From positions 6,835 to 70,834 of the forward strand of contig JAWOJB010000025.1 of assembly GCA_046484325.1 (NCBI GenBank): a stretch of 64,000 nt of DNA, read 5' to 3'. Below, in pieces: positions 24,938 through 33,817 of this stretch. The DNA is from JAWOJB01 sp046484325. GTDB lineage: Bacteria > Actinomycetota > Acidimicrobiia > Spongiisociales > ZC4RG35. Made by a program: the position numbers and the translations under genes. The first letter of the stretch is position 1; each line of letters begins with the position of its first letter. The notes beneath the pieces were generated by a model. It worked only from the letters and a program-made list of their open reading frames with translations, had not been told where the DNA came from and did not search any database.

Positions 24938-25768
24938 CTACCCGGCGAAGCCCGAGGTCCAACCCTCGCTCCGCTCCCAGAGCTCGGTGGCGAGGGCGTC
25001 GTCGCCAGCCTGCTCCGAAGGCTCCTGCACCTCCATCCTCGCCCAGTAGGTTCCCGACCGGCCGGCGGCGGCGGGGTCGGTGGCGCAGTGGAGCACGGTC
25101 TCGGCCCCCACCTCGGGCTCGAGCATCCGTCGGGTCATGAGCCATCGGGCCGGCTGGGGCACCCTGCGCCAGATGTCGGTCGCCACCATCCCCGGGTGGA
25201 CGGCGTAGACGTCGACCTCGGGCTCCCGGCGTGCCAGTTCGCGGACGTGGAGGACGTTGCAGAGCTTGGACACCTGATACTCGGTGATACCCGTGATCGA
25301 GCGGGTGGGTCGCCGCAGCGCATCCCAGTCGATGGCCGAGGCGCCGCGATGGGCGTCGCTCGAGACAACCACCACCCGCGGCGCCGTCGCCTTTCGCACC
25401 TGGGGCATGAGAAGCCGGACGAGCAGGTGGTGGCCGAGGTGATTGACACCGAAGGCGATCTCGAACCCGTCGGCGGTGGCACCGCGGACGCCGGCCACCC
25501 CGGCATCGGCGATGAGCAGGTCGATCGCACCGAACGCCGCCACCGTCGGGGCCGCCTCGGCGACCGACTCGAGGGAGGCCAGGTCGACCGGGGCGAAATC
25601 GGCGGTGGCACCGGCGTGCCAGGCCTCCTCGAGGACCTCGGCGGCGCGCTCCTCGGATCGCCCCAGCAGCACGAGATGGGTGCCCGGGCCGGCCAATCCG
25701 AGGGCGGTCGCCCGGCCGATGCCGGCGCTCCCGCCGGTCATCACCACCAGTCGCGGCGCGCCGGCCAC
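24938..25768 (-). CDS. SDR family oxidoreductase (retinol dehydrogenase-like)
   Basis: Short-chain dehydrogenase of 276 residues resembling the retinol dehydrogenase / WW-domain oxidoreductase group. Motifs: MTGGSAGIGRATALGLAGPG, LGRSEERAAEV, VNHLGHHLLVRLL, VVVVSSDAH, and YQVSKLCNVL with the catalytic Tyr and Lys; then VHPGMVATD. GTG 25768 follows the stop of the Ddn-like gene by 3 nt, so the two are co-transcribed. The substrate is unknown. Confidence 0.88.
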   Translation of the reverse strand: MAGAPRLVVMTGGSAGIGRATALGLAGPGTHLVLLGRSEERAAEVLEEAWHAGATADFAPVDLASLESVAEAAPTVAAFGAIDLLIADAGVAGVRGATADGFEIAFGVNHLGHHLLVRLLMPQVRKATAPRVVVVSSDAHRGASAIDWDALRRPTRSITGITEYQVSKLCNVLHVRELARREPEVDVYAVHPGMVATDIWRRVPQPARWLMTRRMLEPEVGAETVLHCATDPAAAGRSGTYWARMEVQEPSEQAGDDALATELWERSEGWTSGFAG

Positions 25769-25771
25769 GAT

Positions 25772-26278
25772 TCAGGCGGTGGCGGGCGTGGCGAGCCCGG
25801 TAGCGGTCAGGCGGAGCACATCCCGGGTGCCCACGAGCCGGAGCGAGCGGGCAAGCCGCTCGGGGAACCGGGACACCACCTCATCCAGGGAGATCACCGC
25901 CGGCTGCTCCACCACCATGGTGCGCCCGTCGGCGTCGATGATCGCCCGGCCGGCCGCCAACACGTTGCGCAACCAGTCGACGTCGGTCCCGTATAGCAGC
26001 GGGATCAGGAACCCGCCCGGCTCAGACTGGGCGATGATCGGGGTGGCATAGGGGATCCCGGACCGCCGCCCGACATGGTGGATCGCGGCGGCATAGAAGC
26101 CCTTCCGGCCCGAGAACCGCGCCATCACCGGGTTGAGCACCGAACGGTTGAAGCGCCGTACGGCGCCGAGCACCACGGGGTTGTGAGACCGGAAGGCCCA
26201 GATGAGCATCGCCTCGAGCAGGCACAGCAGGCCAACCAGGGTGATCGACCATCTCAGCGCCTTGGACATCGGTGGCAT
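25772..26278 (-). CDS. Nitroreductase/deazaflavin-dependent (Ddn-like) protein
   Basis: A 168-residue protein of the F420-dependent nitroreductase family (Ddn / Rv3547-like). The core HHVGRRSGIPYATPIIAQSEPGGFLIPLLYGTDVDWLRNVLAAG is characteristic. The N-terminal 24 residues are hydrophobic and may associate with the membrane. ATG 26278 was chosen over ATG 26305 because GAGGTGA precedes it. Members use F420H2 to reduce quinones or nitro groups, which fits an F420-making actinobacterium; cofactor use here is inferred from family. Confidence 0.85.
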   Translation of the reverse strand: MPPMSKALRWSITLVGLLCLLEAMLIWAFRSHNPVVLGAVRRFNRSVLNPVMARFSGRKGFYAAAIHHVGRRSGIPYATPIIAQSEPGGFLIPLLYGTDVDWLRNVLAAGRAIIDADGRTMVVEQPAVISLDEVVSRFPERLARSLRLVGTRDVLRLTATGLATPATA

Positions 26279-26342
26279 GCTCACCTCGGGCTCGACCGCG
26301 CCCATGGTGACGGGCCGGTCCGGGCGGCACCAGAGGACATCG

Positions 26343-27143
26343 TCAGCCCCTGTCTGCCTCGAGGGACTCGGTGATCGAGGCCGGTACCTCGGCTGCCTGG
26401 GGCAGGCGCACCGGGGTGATCGATACCCACCCCCGGCGGGCGGCGTCCACGTCGGTGCCCTCGAGCCCTGCGAACTCGAGCAGCCCACCGCCGAACTCGT
26501 GGCGGAAGCGGTCCACCGCCTCCTGGCGAAAGAGCCGGTCATAGCCGACCCGGGCGATCGAGGTCACCCGGCGAGGGGTGGAAGGTGTGGCATCGAACGG
26601 CAGATTCACGCTCACCACATCGGCGTGGCCCAGCAGGCCGGACCCGGTGACCTCGTCGAGCAGGCCGGCGCACACCTTCGACAGCCGCGACCAGCCCGGG
26701 CCCGCCTCGGACGACTCCACCCGCCGCCTCCAGGCCGGCCAATCGACGGTCGTGCCCGTCGAGAACGCCACCGCCGGGATCCCGCTGACCCAGGCCTCCA
26801 CCGCCGCCCCCACGGTGCCCGAGGACATGAGAAACCCGGCACCGTGGTTGTAGCCCAGGTTGACGCCCGCAACCACCATCGCCGGCGGCTCGTCGAAGAG
26901 GGCGTGGATCCCGAGCTGGACGGCGTCGGCCGGGTAGCCGGAACACGTCCAGACCTCGATCCCCTCTCGTTCAGATCGCCCCACCGACACCGGCTCGTAC
27001 CGGGTGATCGCCTTGGCCACCCAGCTCCGCTCCCGGTCGGGCACCACGACCCGGACCGCATGGCGTTCGGCCAGCGCCCGGGCGAACGGCACGAGGGCCG
27101 GGCTGTCGACCCCATCGTCGTTGGTGACGAGCACCCACCCCAT
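26343..27143 (-). CDS. surE: 5'/3'-nucleotidase SurE
   Basis: Metal-dependent nucleoside monophosphate phosphatase, cytoplasmic. The 266-residue protein begins with the metal site LVTNDDGVDSP (two Asp ligands near 8-9), has the Ser/Thr switch in SSGTVGAAVEA and the Asn ligand in VAGVNLGYNHG. ATG 27143 opens exactly at the motif; the longer ORF has no homology. It lies 11 bp after the trpB2 stop and is probably in the same operon. Confidence 0.92.
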   Translation of the reverse strand: MGWVLVTNDDGVDSPALVPFARALAERHAVRVVVPDRERSWVAKAITRYEPVSVGRSEREGIEVWTCSGYPADAVQLGIHALFDEPPAMVVAGVNLGYNHGAGFLMSSGTVGAAVEAWVSGIPAVAFSTGTTVDWPAWRRRVESSEAGPGWSRLSKVCAGLLDEVTGSGLLGHADVVSVNLPFDATPSTPRRVTSIARVGYDRLFRQEAVDRFRHEFGGGLLEFAGLEGTDVDAARRGWVSITPVRLPQAAEVPASITESLEADRG

Positions 27144-27154
27144 GCCGGCGGGTG

Positions 27155-28516
27155 TCAGGCCACCACCGGGACCCTGGCCATGGCCTCGGCGACCTTCTCC
27201 GCCGGGTAGTCGTAGTCGACGAGCCTCCCCTCGAGATAGGCCTGGTAGGCGGCGAGGTCGAAGTGGCCGTGGCCGCACAGGGCGGTGAGGATGACCTTCT
27301 CCTCGCCGCTCTCCTTGCATGCCAGTGCCTCGCGGACGGCGGCGGCGATGGCGTGAGTGGGTTCGGGGGCGGGCACGATCCCCTCGGTCCTGGCGAACCG
27401 GACGGCGGCGTCGAAGCACTCGACCTGGCCGATGGCGATCGCCTCGACGAGCCCGAGCTCGTAGAGATGAGACACCAGGGGCGACATGCCGTGGTAGCGG
27501 AGGCCGCCGGCGTGGATCGGATCGGGGATGAAGTCGTGCCCAAGCGTGTGCATCTTCACGAGCGGGGTCATCCCCAGGGTGTCGCCGAAGTCATAGCGAT
27601 ACTCGCCCTTCGTGAGCGACGGGCAGGCGGCCGGCTCGACGCAGCGGATCGTCGGGTTCATCCTCCCGGCCAGCTTCTCCCGCAGGAAGGGGAACGAGAG
27701 GCCGCCGAAGTTCGACCCGCCGCCGGTGCAGCCGACGAGGAGGTCGGGGGTCTCGCCGACCTTGGCGAGCTGGAGGAGCGCCTCCTCGCCGATGATCGTC
27801 TGGTGGAGGAGCACGTGGTTGAGGACCGAGCCGAGCGCGTACTTCGCGTGCGGATCCCGGACCGCCGCCTCCACCGCCTCGGAGATCGCGATGCCGAGCG
27901 AGCCGGTCGAGTCCGGATCACGGTCGAGGATCGCGCGCCCCGCATCGGTGACGTCCGACGGGGAAGGGTGCACCGTGGCACCCCACAGCTCCATGAGCGC
28001 CTTGCGATGGGGCTTCTGGTCGTAGCTGGCCCGGACCTGCCAGATCTCGCACTCCATCCCGTACTGGGCGGTGGCGAAGGCGAGGGCCGATCCCCACTGC
28101 CCCGCCCCGGTCTCGGTGGTCAGCTTCCGCGTGCCCTCGCCGGCGTTGTAGAAGGCCTGGGGGACGGCCGTGTTCGGCTTGTGGGAGCCGGCCGGAGACA
28201 CCCCCTCGTACTTGTAGTAGATGCGGGCGGGGGTGCCGAGCAGCCTCTCGAGCCGGTGTGCCCGGTAGAGCGGCGACGGGCGCCACAGCCGGTAGACGTC
28301 CAGCACCTCGCCGGGGATGTCGACGTACCGCTCACCGGTGACCTCCTGGAGGATGAGCGCCATCGGGAACAGCGGAGCGAGGTCGTCGGGCCCGATCGGC
28401 TGATGTGTGCCCGGATGGAGGGGCGGGGGTGGCGGGGAGGGGAGATCGGGGACGAGGTTGTACCAGGCGGTCGGCATCTCCGACTCGTCCAGCAGGATCT
28501 TGGTGTACTCCGCCAT
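27155..28516 (-). CDS. Tryptophan synthase beta-like PLP enzyme (TrpB2)
   Basis: Fold-type II PLP enzyme of the TrpB2 subgroup, which condenses indole with serine (or O-phosphoserine) to tryptophan without obligate TrpA. The 453 residues are longer than classical TrpB. The cofactor Lys is in GVSPAGSHKPNTA (about 113), followed by TETGAGQWGSALAFA and the phosphate loop GCTGGGSNFGGL. ATG 28516 was chosen because GAGGAGGACGCC precedes it and the upstream GTG adds unconserved residues. No trpA, trpC or other trp gene is nearby; its partners are surE and a hotdog thioesterase. Confidence 0.92.
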   Translation of the reverse strand: MAEYTKILLDESEMPTAWYNLVPDLPSPPPPPLHPGTHQPIGPDDLAPLFPMALILQEVTGERYVDIPGEVLDVYRLWRPSPLYRAHRLERLLGTPARIYYKYEGVSPAGSHKPNTAVPQAFYNAGEGTRKLTTETGAGQWGSALAFATAQYGMECEIWQVRASYDQKPHRKALMELWGATVHPSPSDVTDAGRAILDRDPDSTGSLGIAISEAVEAAVRDPHAKYALGSVLNHVLLHQTIIGEEALLQLAKVGETPDLLVGCTGGGSNFGGLSFPFLREKLAGRMNPTIRCVEPAACPSLTKGEYRYDFGDTLGMTPLVKMHTLGHDFIPDPIHAGGLRYHGMSPLVSHLYELGLVEAIAIGQVECFDAAVRFARTEGIVPAPEPTHAIAAAVREALACKESGEEKVILTALCGHGHFDLAAYQAYLEGRLVDYDYPAEKVAEAMARVPVVA

Positions 28517-28572
28517 GGCGTCCTCCTCGTCGACCGTCGTCACGAAGCTAGCCGGACCGCACGGCGTCGGGC

Positions 28573-28962
28573 TCAGGCCGGTCGCTCGAGGAAGCGCCGC
28601 CGGTCCACCACCACCCTCGTCACCGACCCCCTCGCCACCTCGACCCCCTCATCGGTGACCCACACCCGGAAGCCCAGCCGGCGGCCGTCGACCACCGTGA
28701 GCTCGGCTCCTGCGACGATCTCGGCCCCGATGCCGCTGGGGGCGAGATGCGAGAGCTCCACCTGCACCCCCACCGAAGTCGCCGACGGATCGAGGTGGGG
28801 GGCAACCGCGGCGACCGTCGCCTCTTCGCAAAGCGCCACCAGCCGGGGAGTGCCGACGACCGGGAGGTCGCCCGAGCCGAGGGCGATCGCCGTGTCGGAT
28901 GGGTCGACGGTGAGGCGCACCTCGGCCATCGCCCCCACCGGAAAGACACCACTGCCCGACAT
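28573..28962 (-). CDS. Hotdog thioesterase (FlK-like)
   Basis: A 129-residue single-hotdog protein resembling the fluoroacetyl-CoA thioesterase group. The helix-containing stretch GTPRLVALCEEATVAAVAPHLDPSATSVG resembles the FlK active-site segment, with Glu in CEEA and a later His in LSHLAPS. AGGAGG lies 5 nt before the ATG. It should hydrolyse a small acyl-CoA; specific activity on fluoroacetyl-CoA is not implied. Divergent from the flavoprotein fusion gene. Confidence 0.8.
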   Translation of the reverse strand: MSGSGVFPVGAMAEVRLTVDPSDTAIALGSGDLPVVGTPRLVALCEEATVAAVAPHLDPSATSVGVQVELSHLAPSGIGAEIVAGAELTVVDGRRLGFRVWVTDEGVEVARGSVTRVVVDRRRFLERPA

Positions 28963-28987
28963 CACGACCTCCTTCGTAGGGGGAACC

Positions 28988-30853
28988 ATGCCACCGTGGG
29001 CGGGGGATTCCGAGACTTCCGACCCTTGCCTCGCCCGGGTCGGGCTGGTGGACTGGCGGCACCACGGCCCGAGGAACGGAGGCGGCCCCCTGATCCACGA
29101 TCTCATCATCGTCGGCGGGACGCCGGCCGGAATCTCGCTCGCCGCCGAAGCACGCAAGGCCGGCCTCGACGACCTGCTCATCATCGAGTCGGGGGATGCG
29201 GTGGCACCGCCCGATGCTCCCGGCCGGTACCGCCTCGAGGTTCGCTTCGGTGACCCAGTCGAGCGCATCGTGGAGCGCGACGACACCCTCCTGGTCGTGG
29301 AGACAGCAGGCGAGAGCTTCCTCACCCGGGTCTGCGCGGTTGCCGAGCGAGCCGAGGTCACCCCCGTGCGTCCGGACTTCGAGCTCCCCGCCACGCTCGT
29401 CTCGCGGATCCACTTCGGCACCTCGGGCTTCGCCGCACGGGACGAGGACGTCTTGATCGTGGGCCGCGGGGAGCGGGCCATCGAGGCGCTGTGCGACCTG
29501 GTGGGCCGGGGCGGCCACACCGTGCTCTGCTTCATCGGCGACTTCGGTGAGCTCTCCTCCGAGAGCCGCCGGGCGCTGACGGCGATCGAGCGCGAGCAGC
29601 GGGCGACGATCCTGTGGCAGTCGCAGCCCGGCGGCATCGACGACGTCGGCGGGTTCCCGATGGCGGTCTTCCCCGATCGACAAACCCCCGACCTCCAGTT
29701 CGACCACGTGGTCTTCACCCTGGGGGTCGAGACGGCCCCGGGAACGGTGGGAGTGCCGGAGGTGCGTACCCGGACCGTTCCCCCGACCGGGCTCTTCCTG
29801 CTCGAGGACGTGGACCTCGCCCATGCCGCTGCCACCGGAGTTCCGTTCCGGGTAATCCCGGCGGCGCGGGCCTGGGCTCGGATCCGGGAGGAGCGGTTCC
29901 CCCACCTGCCCGCCCCACCGGCCCGTCGCCCGGTGCCGCTGGACGCCCGACGGGTCGAGCACCTCCGTGCCGAGCACTACAACGCCACGATCACCTCGTT
30001 CGACCCGGCTCACTCCGTCCTCTGGCGGATCGGCATCCGTCCGGATTCCGGAGACGTGGCGCATCGGGCCGGCCAGTACGTCACCCTCGGTCTCGGCTAC
30101 TGGGAGCCGAGGATCGACGATGCGCCCGACCCGATCGACGAGGCCGCGCGGGAGCGGCTCATCCGCCGCTCGTACTCGATCTCGAGCCCCATCTTCGACT
30201 CCATCGGCTACCTGGCCGACCCGATCACCGCCGACGAGATCGAGCTCTACGTCGTCCTCGTCCCGCCCGGGGACGACACGACGCCCGCCCTCACCCCCCG
30301 GCTGGCGCTCAAGCACATCGGAGATCGGGTCTACCTGGGTCCCAAGGTGGCCGGCCGGTACACCCTCGACCCGGTGGACGATCCCTTGGCACCGGTGGTG
30401 TTCCTCGCCACCGGAACCGGCGAGGCCCCCCACAACGCGATGGTGGTGGAGCTCCTGCGCAAGGGGCACCACGGCCCGATCGTCTCGGCGGTCTCGGTCA
30501 GGCTGAGCACCGACCTGGCCTACACCGACGAGCACCGGCGCCTCATGGAACGGCACGCAAACTACCGCTACCTGGGCGTTGCCACCCGCGACCCCGGGAT
30601 CGGGCGCAAGCGCTACCTCCAGGACCTCATCGTCGACGGGACCATCGAGGAAGCGTTGGGCACCGACCTCGACCCGCGCCGGGCCCACGTATTCATCTGC
30701 GGCAACCCGGCCATGATCGGCATCCCGGAGTGGGACGGATCGACGCCGCGGTTCCCCGACGACCTCGGCGCGTGCCGGATCCTGTACGAGCGCGGGTTCC
30801 GGCTCGACCGGCGCGGCGTGCGCGGACGCGTGCATTACGAGGAGTACTGGTAG
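28988..30853 (+). CDS. Fusion: TrxR-like flavoprotein domain with ferredoxin-NADP reductase domain
   Basis: About 621 residues. The N-terminal half (about 36-310) is a two-dinucleotide-binding flavoprotein: HDLIIVGGTPAGISLAAEARKAG for FAD and DVLIVGRGERAIEALCDLVGRGG for NAD(P). It has no CxxC, so it is not a classical thioredoxin reductase. The C-terminal half (about 340-621) is a plant-type FNR: FAD site RRSYSISSP, NADP site VFLATGTGEAPHNAMVVELL, and HVFICGNPAMIGIPE with the terminal aromatic residues EEYW. The start is uncertain: ATG 28988 (AGGGGG upstream), GTG 29048, or CTG 29090 (GGAGG 7 nt upstream). Its length, fusion and missing disulfide make it unusual. It may move electrons between NADPH and a ferredoxin or quinone-like acceptor; that is inference. 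Confidence 0.75.
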   Translation: MPPWAGDSETSDPCLARVGLVDWRHHGPRNGGGPLIHDLIIVGGTPAGISLAAEARKAGLDDLLIIESGDAVAPPDAPGRYRLEVRFGDPVERIVERDDTLLVVETAGESFLTRVCAVAERAEVTPVRPDFELPATLVSRIHFGTSGFAARDEDVLIVGRGERAIEALCDLVGRGGHTVLCFIGDFGELSSESRRALTAIEREQRATILWQSQPGGIDDVGGFPMAVFPDRQTPDLQFDHVVFTLGVETAPGTVGVPEVRTRTVPPTGLFLLEDVDLAHAAATGVPFRVIPAARAWARIREERFPHLPAPPARRPVPLDARRVEHLRAEHYNATITSFDPAHSVLWRIGIRPDSGDVAHRAGQYVTLGLGYWEPRIDDAPDPIDEAARERLIRRSYSISSPIFDSIGYLADPITADEIELYVVLVPPGDDTTPALTPRLALKHIGDRVYLGPKVAGRYTLDPVDDPLAPVVFLATGTGEAPHNAMVVELLRKGHHGPIVSAVSVRLSTDLAYTDEHRRLMERHANYRYLGVATRDPGIGRKRYLQDLIVDGTIEEALGTDLDPRRAHVFICGNPAMIGIPEWDGSTPRFPDDLGACRILYERGFRLDRRGVRGRVHYEEYW

Positions 30854-30866
30854 GCCCCGCGGGGTC
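30853..30866 (+). terminator. Possible terminator hairpin after the flavoprotein fusion
   Basis: GGCCCC-GC-GGGGTC begins on the last base of the stop codon and forms a 6-bp stem. There is no T-tract. The remaining 166 bp before the arginine deiminase remnant contain no recognisable gene. Confidence 0.25.
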
Positions 30867-31032
30867 CGGAGTCATACGATCGGAAGGACGACCGCCACGG
30901 CGGGTCGGAGCGATCATCGGGCTGAGTGATGGACAATCGGCCCGGGATCGCTCGATGGCGGGGTGAGCCGACGGCTGGTCGACGGCGCCGTCCGCCTGCC
31001 ATGCCGGCGCCGGCACCGACGGAGGTGAGGAC

Positions 31033-32220
31033 GTGAGTTCACAGTCGTGATCTGGGTCGATCGGGCCATCGAAGGACGCAACTCTTTCGTAGAACTGATG
31101 CGGAGCCGGGCTGTGGAGGTGCCCCTGGCCGAGGAGCACTTCGCCGAGGCCCTCGCCACCGACGGCACCAAGGACTTCGTGCTCGACCACATCCTGGGCG
31201 AGCGGATGGTGGGCACGCACGGCGCACGAGGGGCACGGGAGGCCTTCGGCGAGGCGGCGCCCGCCGAGACCGCCGACATCCTCATCGGCGGCCTCACCAG
31301 GAGCGACGTCCGGCGGGACATCGGCGGTCTGCTGTACCCAGGCCTCCGACCCACGGCGATGATCATCCCCCGCTCCCAACTTCCTCATCCAGAGCGATCC
31401 CTCGTGCTGGATTCACGGCGATGTCACACTCAACCCGATGGCCAAGCCCGCCAGGAAGCCGGAGACGATGCATGTCGAGACCATGTACCGGTTCCATCCG
31501 AGGTTCGTCGGACGGCGGCGTCGAGGTCTGGCTGGGTGGTGCCGGCCAGGACTCGGGACGAGCCACCATCGAGGGCGGCGACGTCGAGGTGATAGGCACC
31601 AAGAAGGTGATGATCGGGATGGGAGAGCGGATCACCCCGCAAGCCGTGTCCATGCTGTCCCGCCGGCTCTTCGCCGCCGACCAGGCCGACGAGGTGCTGA
31701 CGGTGAGCCTGCCCAAGCACCGTGCCTACATGCATCTCGACACCGTGATGACGGTGGTCGATCGTGATGCGATCACCGCCTTCCCCACGGTGGTGGACGA
31801 AGCCCGCCTCTGGTCGGTGCGGCCCGGTGACTCCGCCGAGGACGGCGTCATCGAACGGGTCGATGCCAACCTGCCCACCGCGATGGGCCGTGCCCTCGGG
31901 TCGACATCCATGTCGTCACGACGGGTGGCGACGCCTTCGAGGCGGAGCGAGAGCAGGGCGACGACGGCGACAACGTGGTGGCGCTCGAGCCGGACCTCGT
32001 CGTGGCCTACGAACGGAACACCGCCACCAACGCCACGCTTCGCAAGGCCGGGATCGAAGTCCTCGAGAGCGCCGGCAACGAGCTCGGACGAGGGCGCGGC
32101 GGCGGCCACTGCATGACCTGCCCGATCGACCTCGAGAGCGCGGCCCAACCCAAGGAGACGCAACATGCCACACGACCTCAAGAACCGCAGCTTCGTGAAG
32201 GAGATCGACTTCACACCTGA
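31033..32220 (+). pseudogene. arcA: Arginine deiminase, disrupted
   Basis: Homology to arginine deiminase runs through four pieces in three frames. A GTG (31033) with GGAGG 7 nt upstream opens only VSSQS before a stop, then the first homologous piece starts at VIWVDRAIEG (31047), so about 40 N-terminal codons are missing. Further breaks: near 31370-31380 (two C-runs each one base short of the expected PPLPN coding), near 31506-31516, and near 31888-31892 (GGG where GGGG would restore LGVDIHVVTTGGDAFEAE). Active-site segments survive in pieces: EGGDVEVIG, MHLDTVMT, GGDAFEAER and the catalytic-Cys loop GRGGGHCMTCPI. The last frame runs on to 32220, into the carbamoyltransferase gene. It cannot give a functional enzyme as read. 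Sequencing error in homopolymers is an alternative for three breaks but not for the N-terminal loss. Confidence 0.85.
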
Positions 32221-33163
32221 CGAGTTCACCTTCCTCCTCGACCTGGCCGAGGACCTCAAGGCTGCCAAGTACGCCGGGACCGAGCGGCCCCGACTCACCG
32301 GACGGAACATCGCGCTCGTGTTCGAGAAGACGTCGACGCGCACCCGGGCGGCCTTCGAGGTGGCCTCCTACGACCAGGGCGCCCGGGTGACCTACCTCGA
32401 CCCTTCCTCGTCCCAGATGGGGCACAAGGAGTCGACGGCCGACACTGCCAGAGTGCTCGGCCGCATGTACGACGCCATCGAGTACCGCGGCAAGGCCCAG
32501 GCGGTCGTCGAGGAGCTGGCCGCCTACGCAGGGGTGCCGGTCTACAACGGGCTCACCGACGAGTGGCACCCGACCCAGATGCTCGCCGACTTCCTCACGA
32601 TGCACGAGGCGTCGGGCAAGCGGTACCACGAGATCTCCTACGCGTTCGTGGGCGATCTCCGCTTCAACATGGGCCGCTCACTCCTCGTCACCGGTGCCCT
32701 GCTCGGCTCCGACGTGCGCTTGGTCGGCCCCAGGGAGATGTTCCCCCCGGAGGACGTCGTGAAGATCGCCCACGAGCTGGCAGAGCGGTCCGGGGCGAAG
32801 ATCACGATCACCGACGATCTCGAAGCCGTCGAGGGTGTCGACTTCATCCACACCGACGTATGGGTGTCCATGGGTGAGCCCAAGGAGGTGTGGAAGGAGC
32901 GCGTCGCCGAGTTCAAGGGCTACCAGGTCAACGCCGCGTTGTTCGACCGAACCGGAAACCCTCACGCCAGGTTCATGCACTGTCTCCCCGCATTCCACGA
33001 CACGAACACCGTCGTCGGCAGGGAAATGATGGAGGCGACCGGCATGCCAGAAGGGTTGGAGGTCACCAACGCGGTGTTCGAGTCGGCCAGATCGATCGTG
33101 TTCGACCAGGCCGAGAACCGGCTCCACACCATCAAGGCGATCCTGGTCGCGACCCTCGCGTGA
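32165..33163 (+). CDS. argF: Ornithine carbamoyltransferase (probably catabolic)
   Basis: Interconverts ornithine plus carbamoyl phosphate and citrulline. The 332-residue protein has the carbamoyl-phosphate motif STRTR (about 55-59), DPSSSQMGHKES, HPTQMLADFLTM and the ornithine-site HCLPAFHD. AAGGAG precedes the ATG. The gene directly follows the arginine deiminase remnant, as arcB follows arcA in deiminase pathways, and the sequence (EIDFTPDEF start, MGHKES rather than LG-type) fits catabolic enzymes. No carbamate kinase gene follows. With arcA broken it could now serve only anabolism or be in decay; the reading frame itself is intact. Confidence 0.93.
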   Translation: MPHDLKNRSFVKEIDFTPDEFTFLLDLAEDLKAAKYAGTERPRLTGRNIALVFEKTSTRTRAAFEVASYDQGARVTYLDPSSSQMGHKESTADTARVLGRMYDAIEYRGKAQAVVEELAAYAGVPVYNGLTDEWHPTQMLADFLTMHEASGKRYHEISYAFVGDLRFNMGRSLLVTGALLGSDVRLVGPREMFPPEDVVKIAHELAERSGAKITITDDLEAVEGVDFIHTDVWVSMGEPKEVWKERVAEFKGYQVNAALFDRTGNPHARFMHCLPAFHDTNTVVGREMMEATGMPEGLEVTNAVFESARSIVFDQAENRLHTIKAILVATLA

Positions 33164-33195
33164 CGACGAGGCCGTCGGGCGACGGAGAACGGCGA

Positions 33196-33762
33196 TCAGG
33201 AGGCCGCGAGCTTGGGGGTCCGCAATCCCTGGAAGAGGAGGATTCCGCCCGAGACGAGCGACCAGATCCCGATCAGCCAGACGAGCACCGCCACGGTGGT
33301 TCCCGGCCAGGCGAGCGCGATGATCCCGAAGATCACCGAGACGGCCCCGCTGAGCATCGCCGGCCCCCGCGGTGAGCCGGCCTTGCCGAACAGGCCGAGC
33401 ACGAACTCGATGATCCCCCCAACCACCCAGAAGATCCCGATGATGACAACGATGGCCTCGACAGCCTGGAGCGGCCGGCCGAACACCGCCACTCCGGCCA
33501 GCATCGCCAGCACCCCCAACAGCAACCCGAGCAGCTTCGCACCCACGGAGGTGTCGTCCCGAAAGCTCGCCACCAGGATGACGATGCCGATCACGATCAG
33601 ATCGATGCCCAGCAGGATGGCCAGGACAGTCACCGAGATCTTCGGCCAGATCAGCAGGATCGCTCCGATGACGATCGACACGATCCCTCCCGAGATCAGC
33701 AGCGAGCGGGTGTCCCGAACGTAGGGGTAGGCGGTCATCTCATCCGTCACGGACGAGGCCAC
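33196..33762 (-). CDS. HdeD-like DUF308 membrane protein
   Basis: A 188-residue protein with six predicted transmembrane helices arranged as three helix pairs, each with the DUF308 pattern (GGIVSIVIGAILLIWPKIS, LGVLAMLAGVAVFGRPLQA, GAVSVIFGIIALAWPGTT). HdeD in enterobacteria is linked to acid resistance, but most actinobacterial members are uncharacterised. The product would be in the cytoplasmic membrane. It is convergent with argF and divergent from the next gene, so it stands alone. Confidence 0.85.
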   Translation of the reverse strand: MASSVTDEMTAYPYVRDTRSLLISGGIVSIVIGAILLIWPKISVTVLAILLGIDLIVIGIVILVASFRDDTSVGAKLLGLLLGVLAMLAGVAVFGRPLQAVEAIVVIIGIFWVVGGIIEFVLGLFGKAGSPRGPAMLSGAVSVIFGIIALAWPGTTVAVLVWLIGIWSLVSGGILLFQGLRTPKLAAS

Positions 33763-33817
33763 CGGTCAACCGGACGATGCCGAGCACGGCATAGAGTCAC
33801 GGCCATAGGAGGCGACG

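Noticed and set aside
27152..28987. N-terminal 612 codons of the long plus-strand ORF ending at 30853
   Set aside because: They are the antisense of trpB2 and the thioesterase; no homology before the FAD motif.
30867..31032. Possible N-terminal arcA exon or small gene upstream of GTG 31033
   Set aside because: None of the three plus frames shows the deiminase N-terminus, and no other ORF with an RBS is present.
31421..32116. Separate 231-residue gene in the arcA region
   Set aside because: Its middle is arginine deiminase sequence in one of three frames; both ends are out-of-frame translation, so it is part of the pseudogene.
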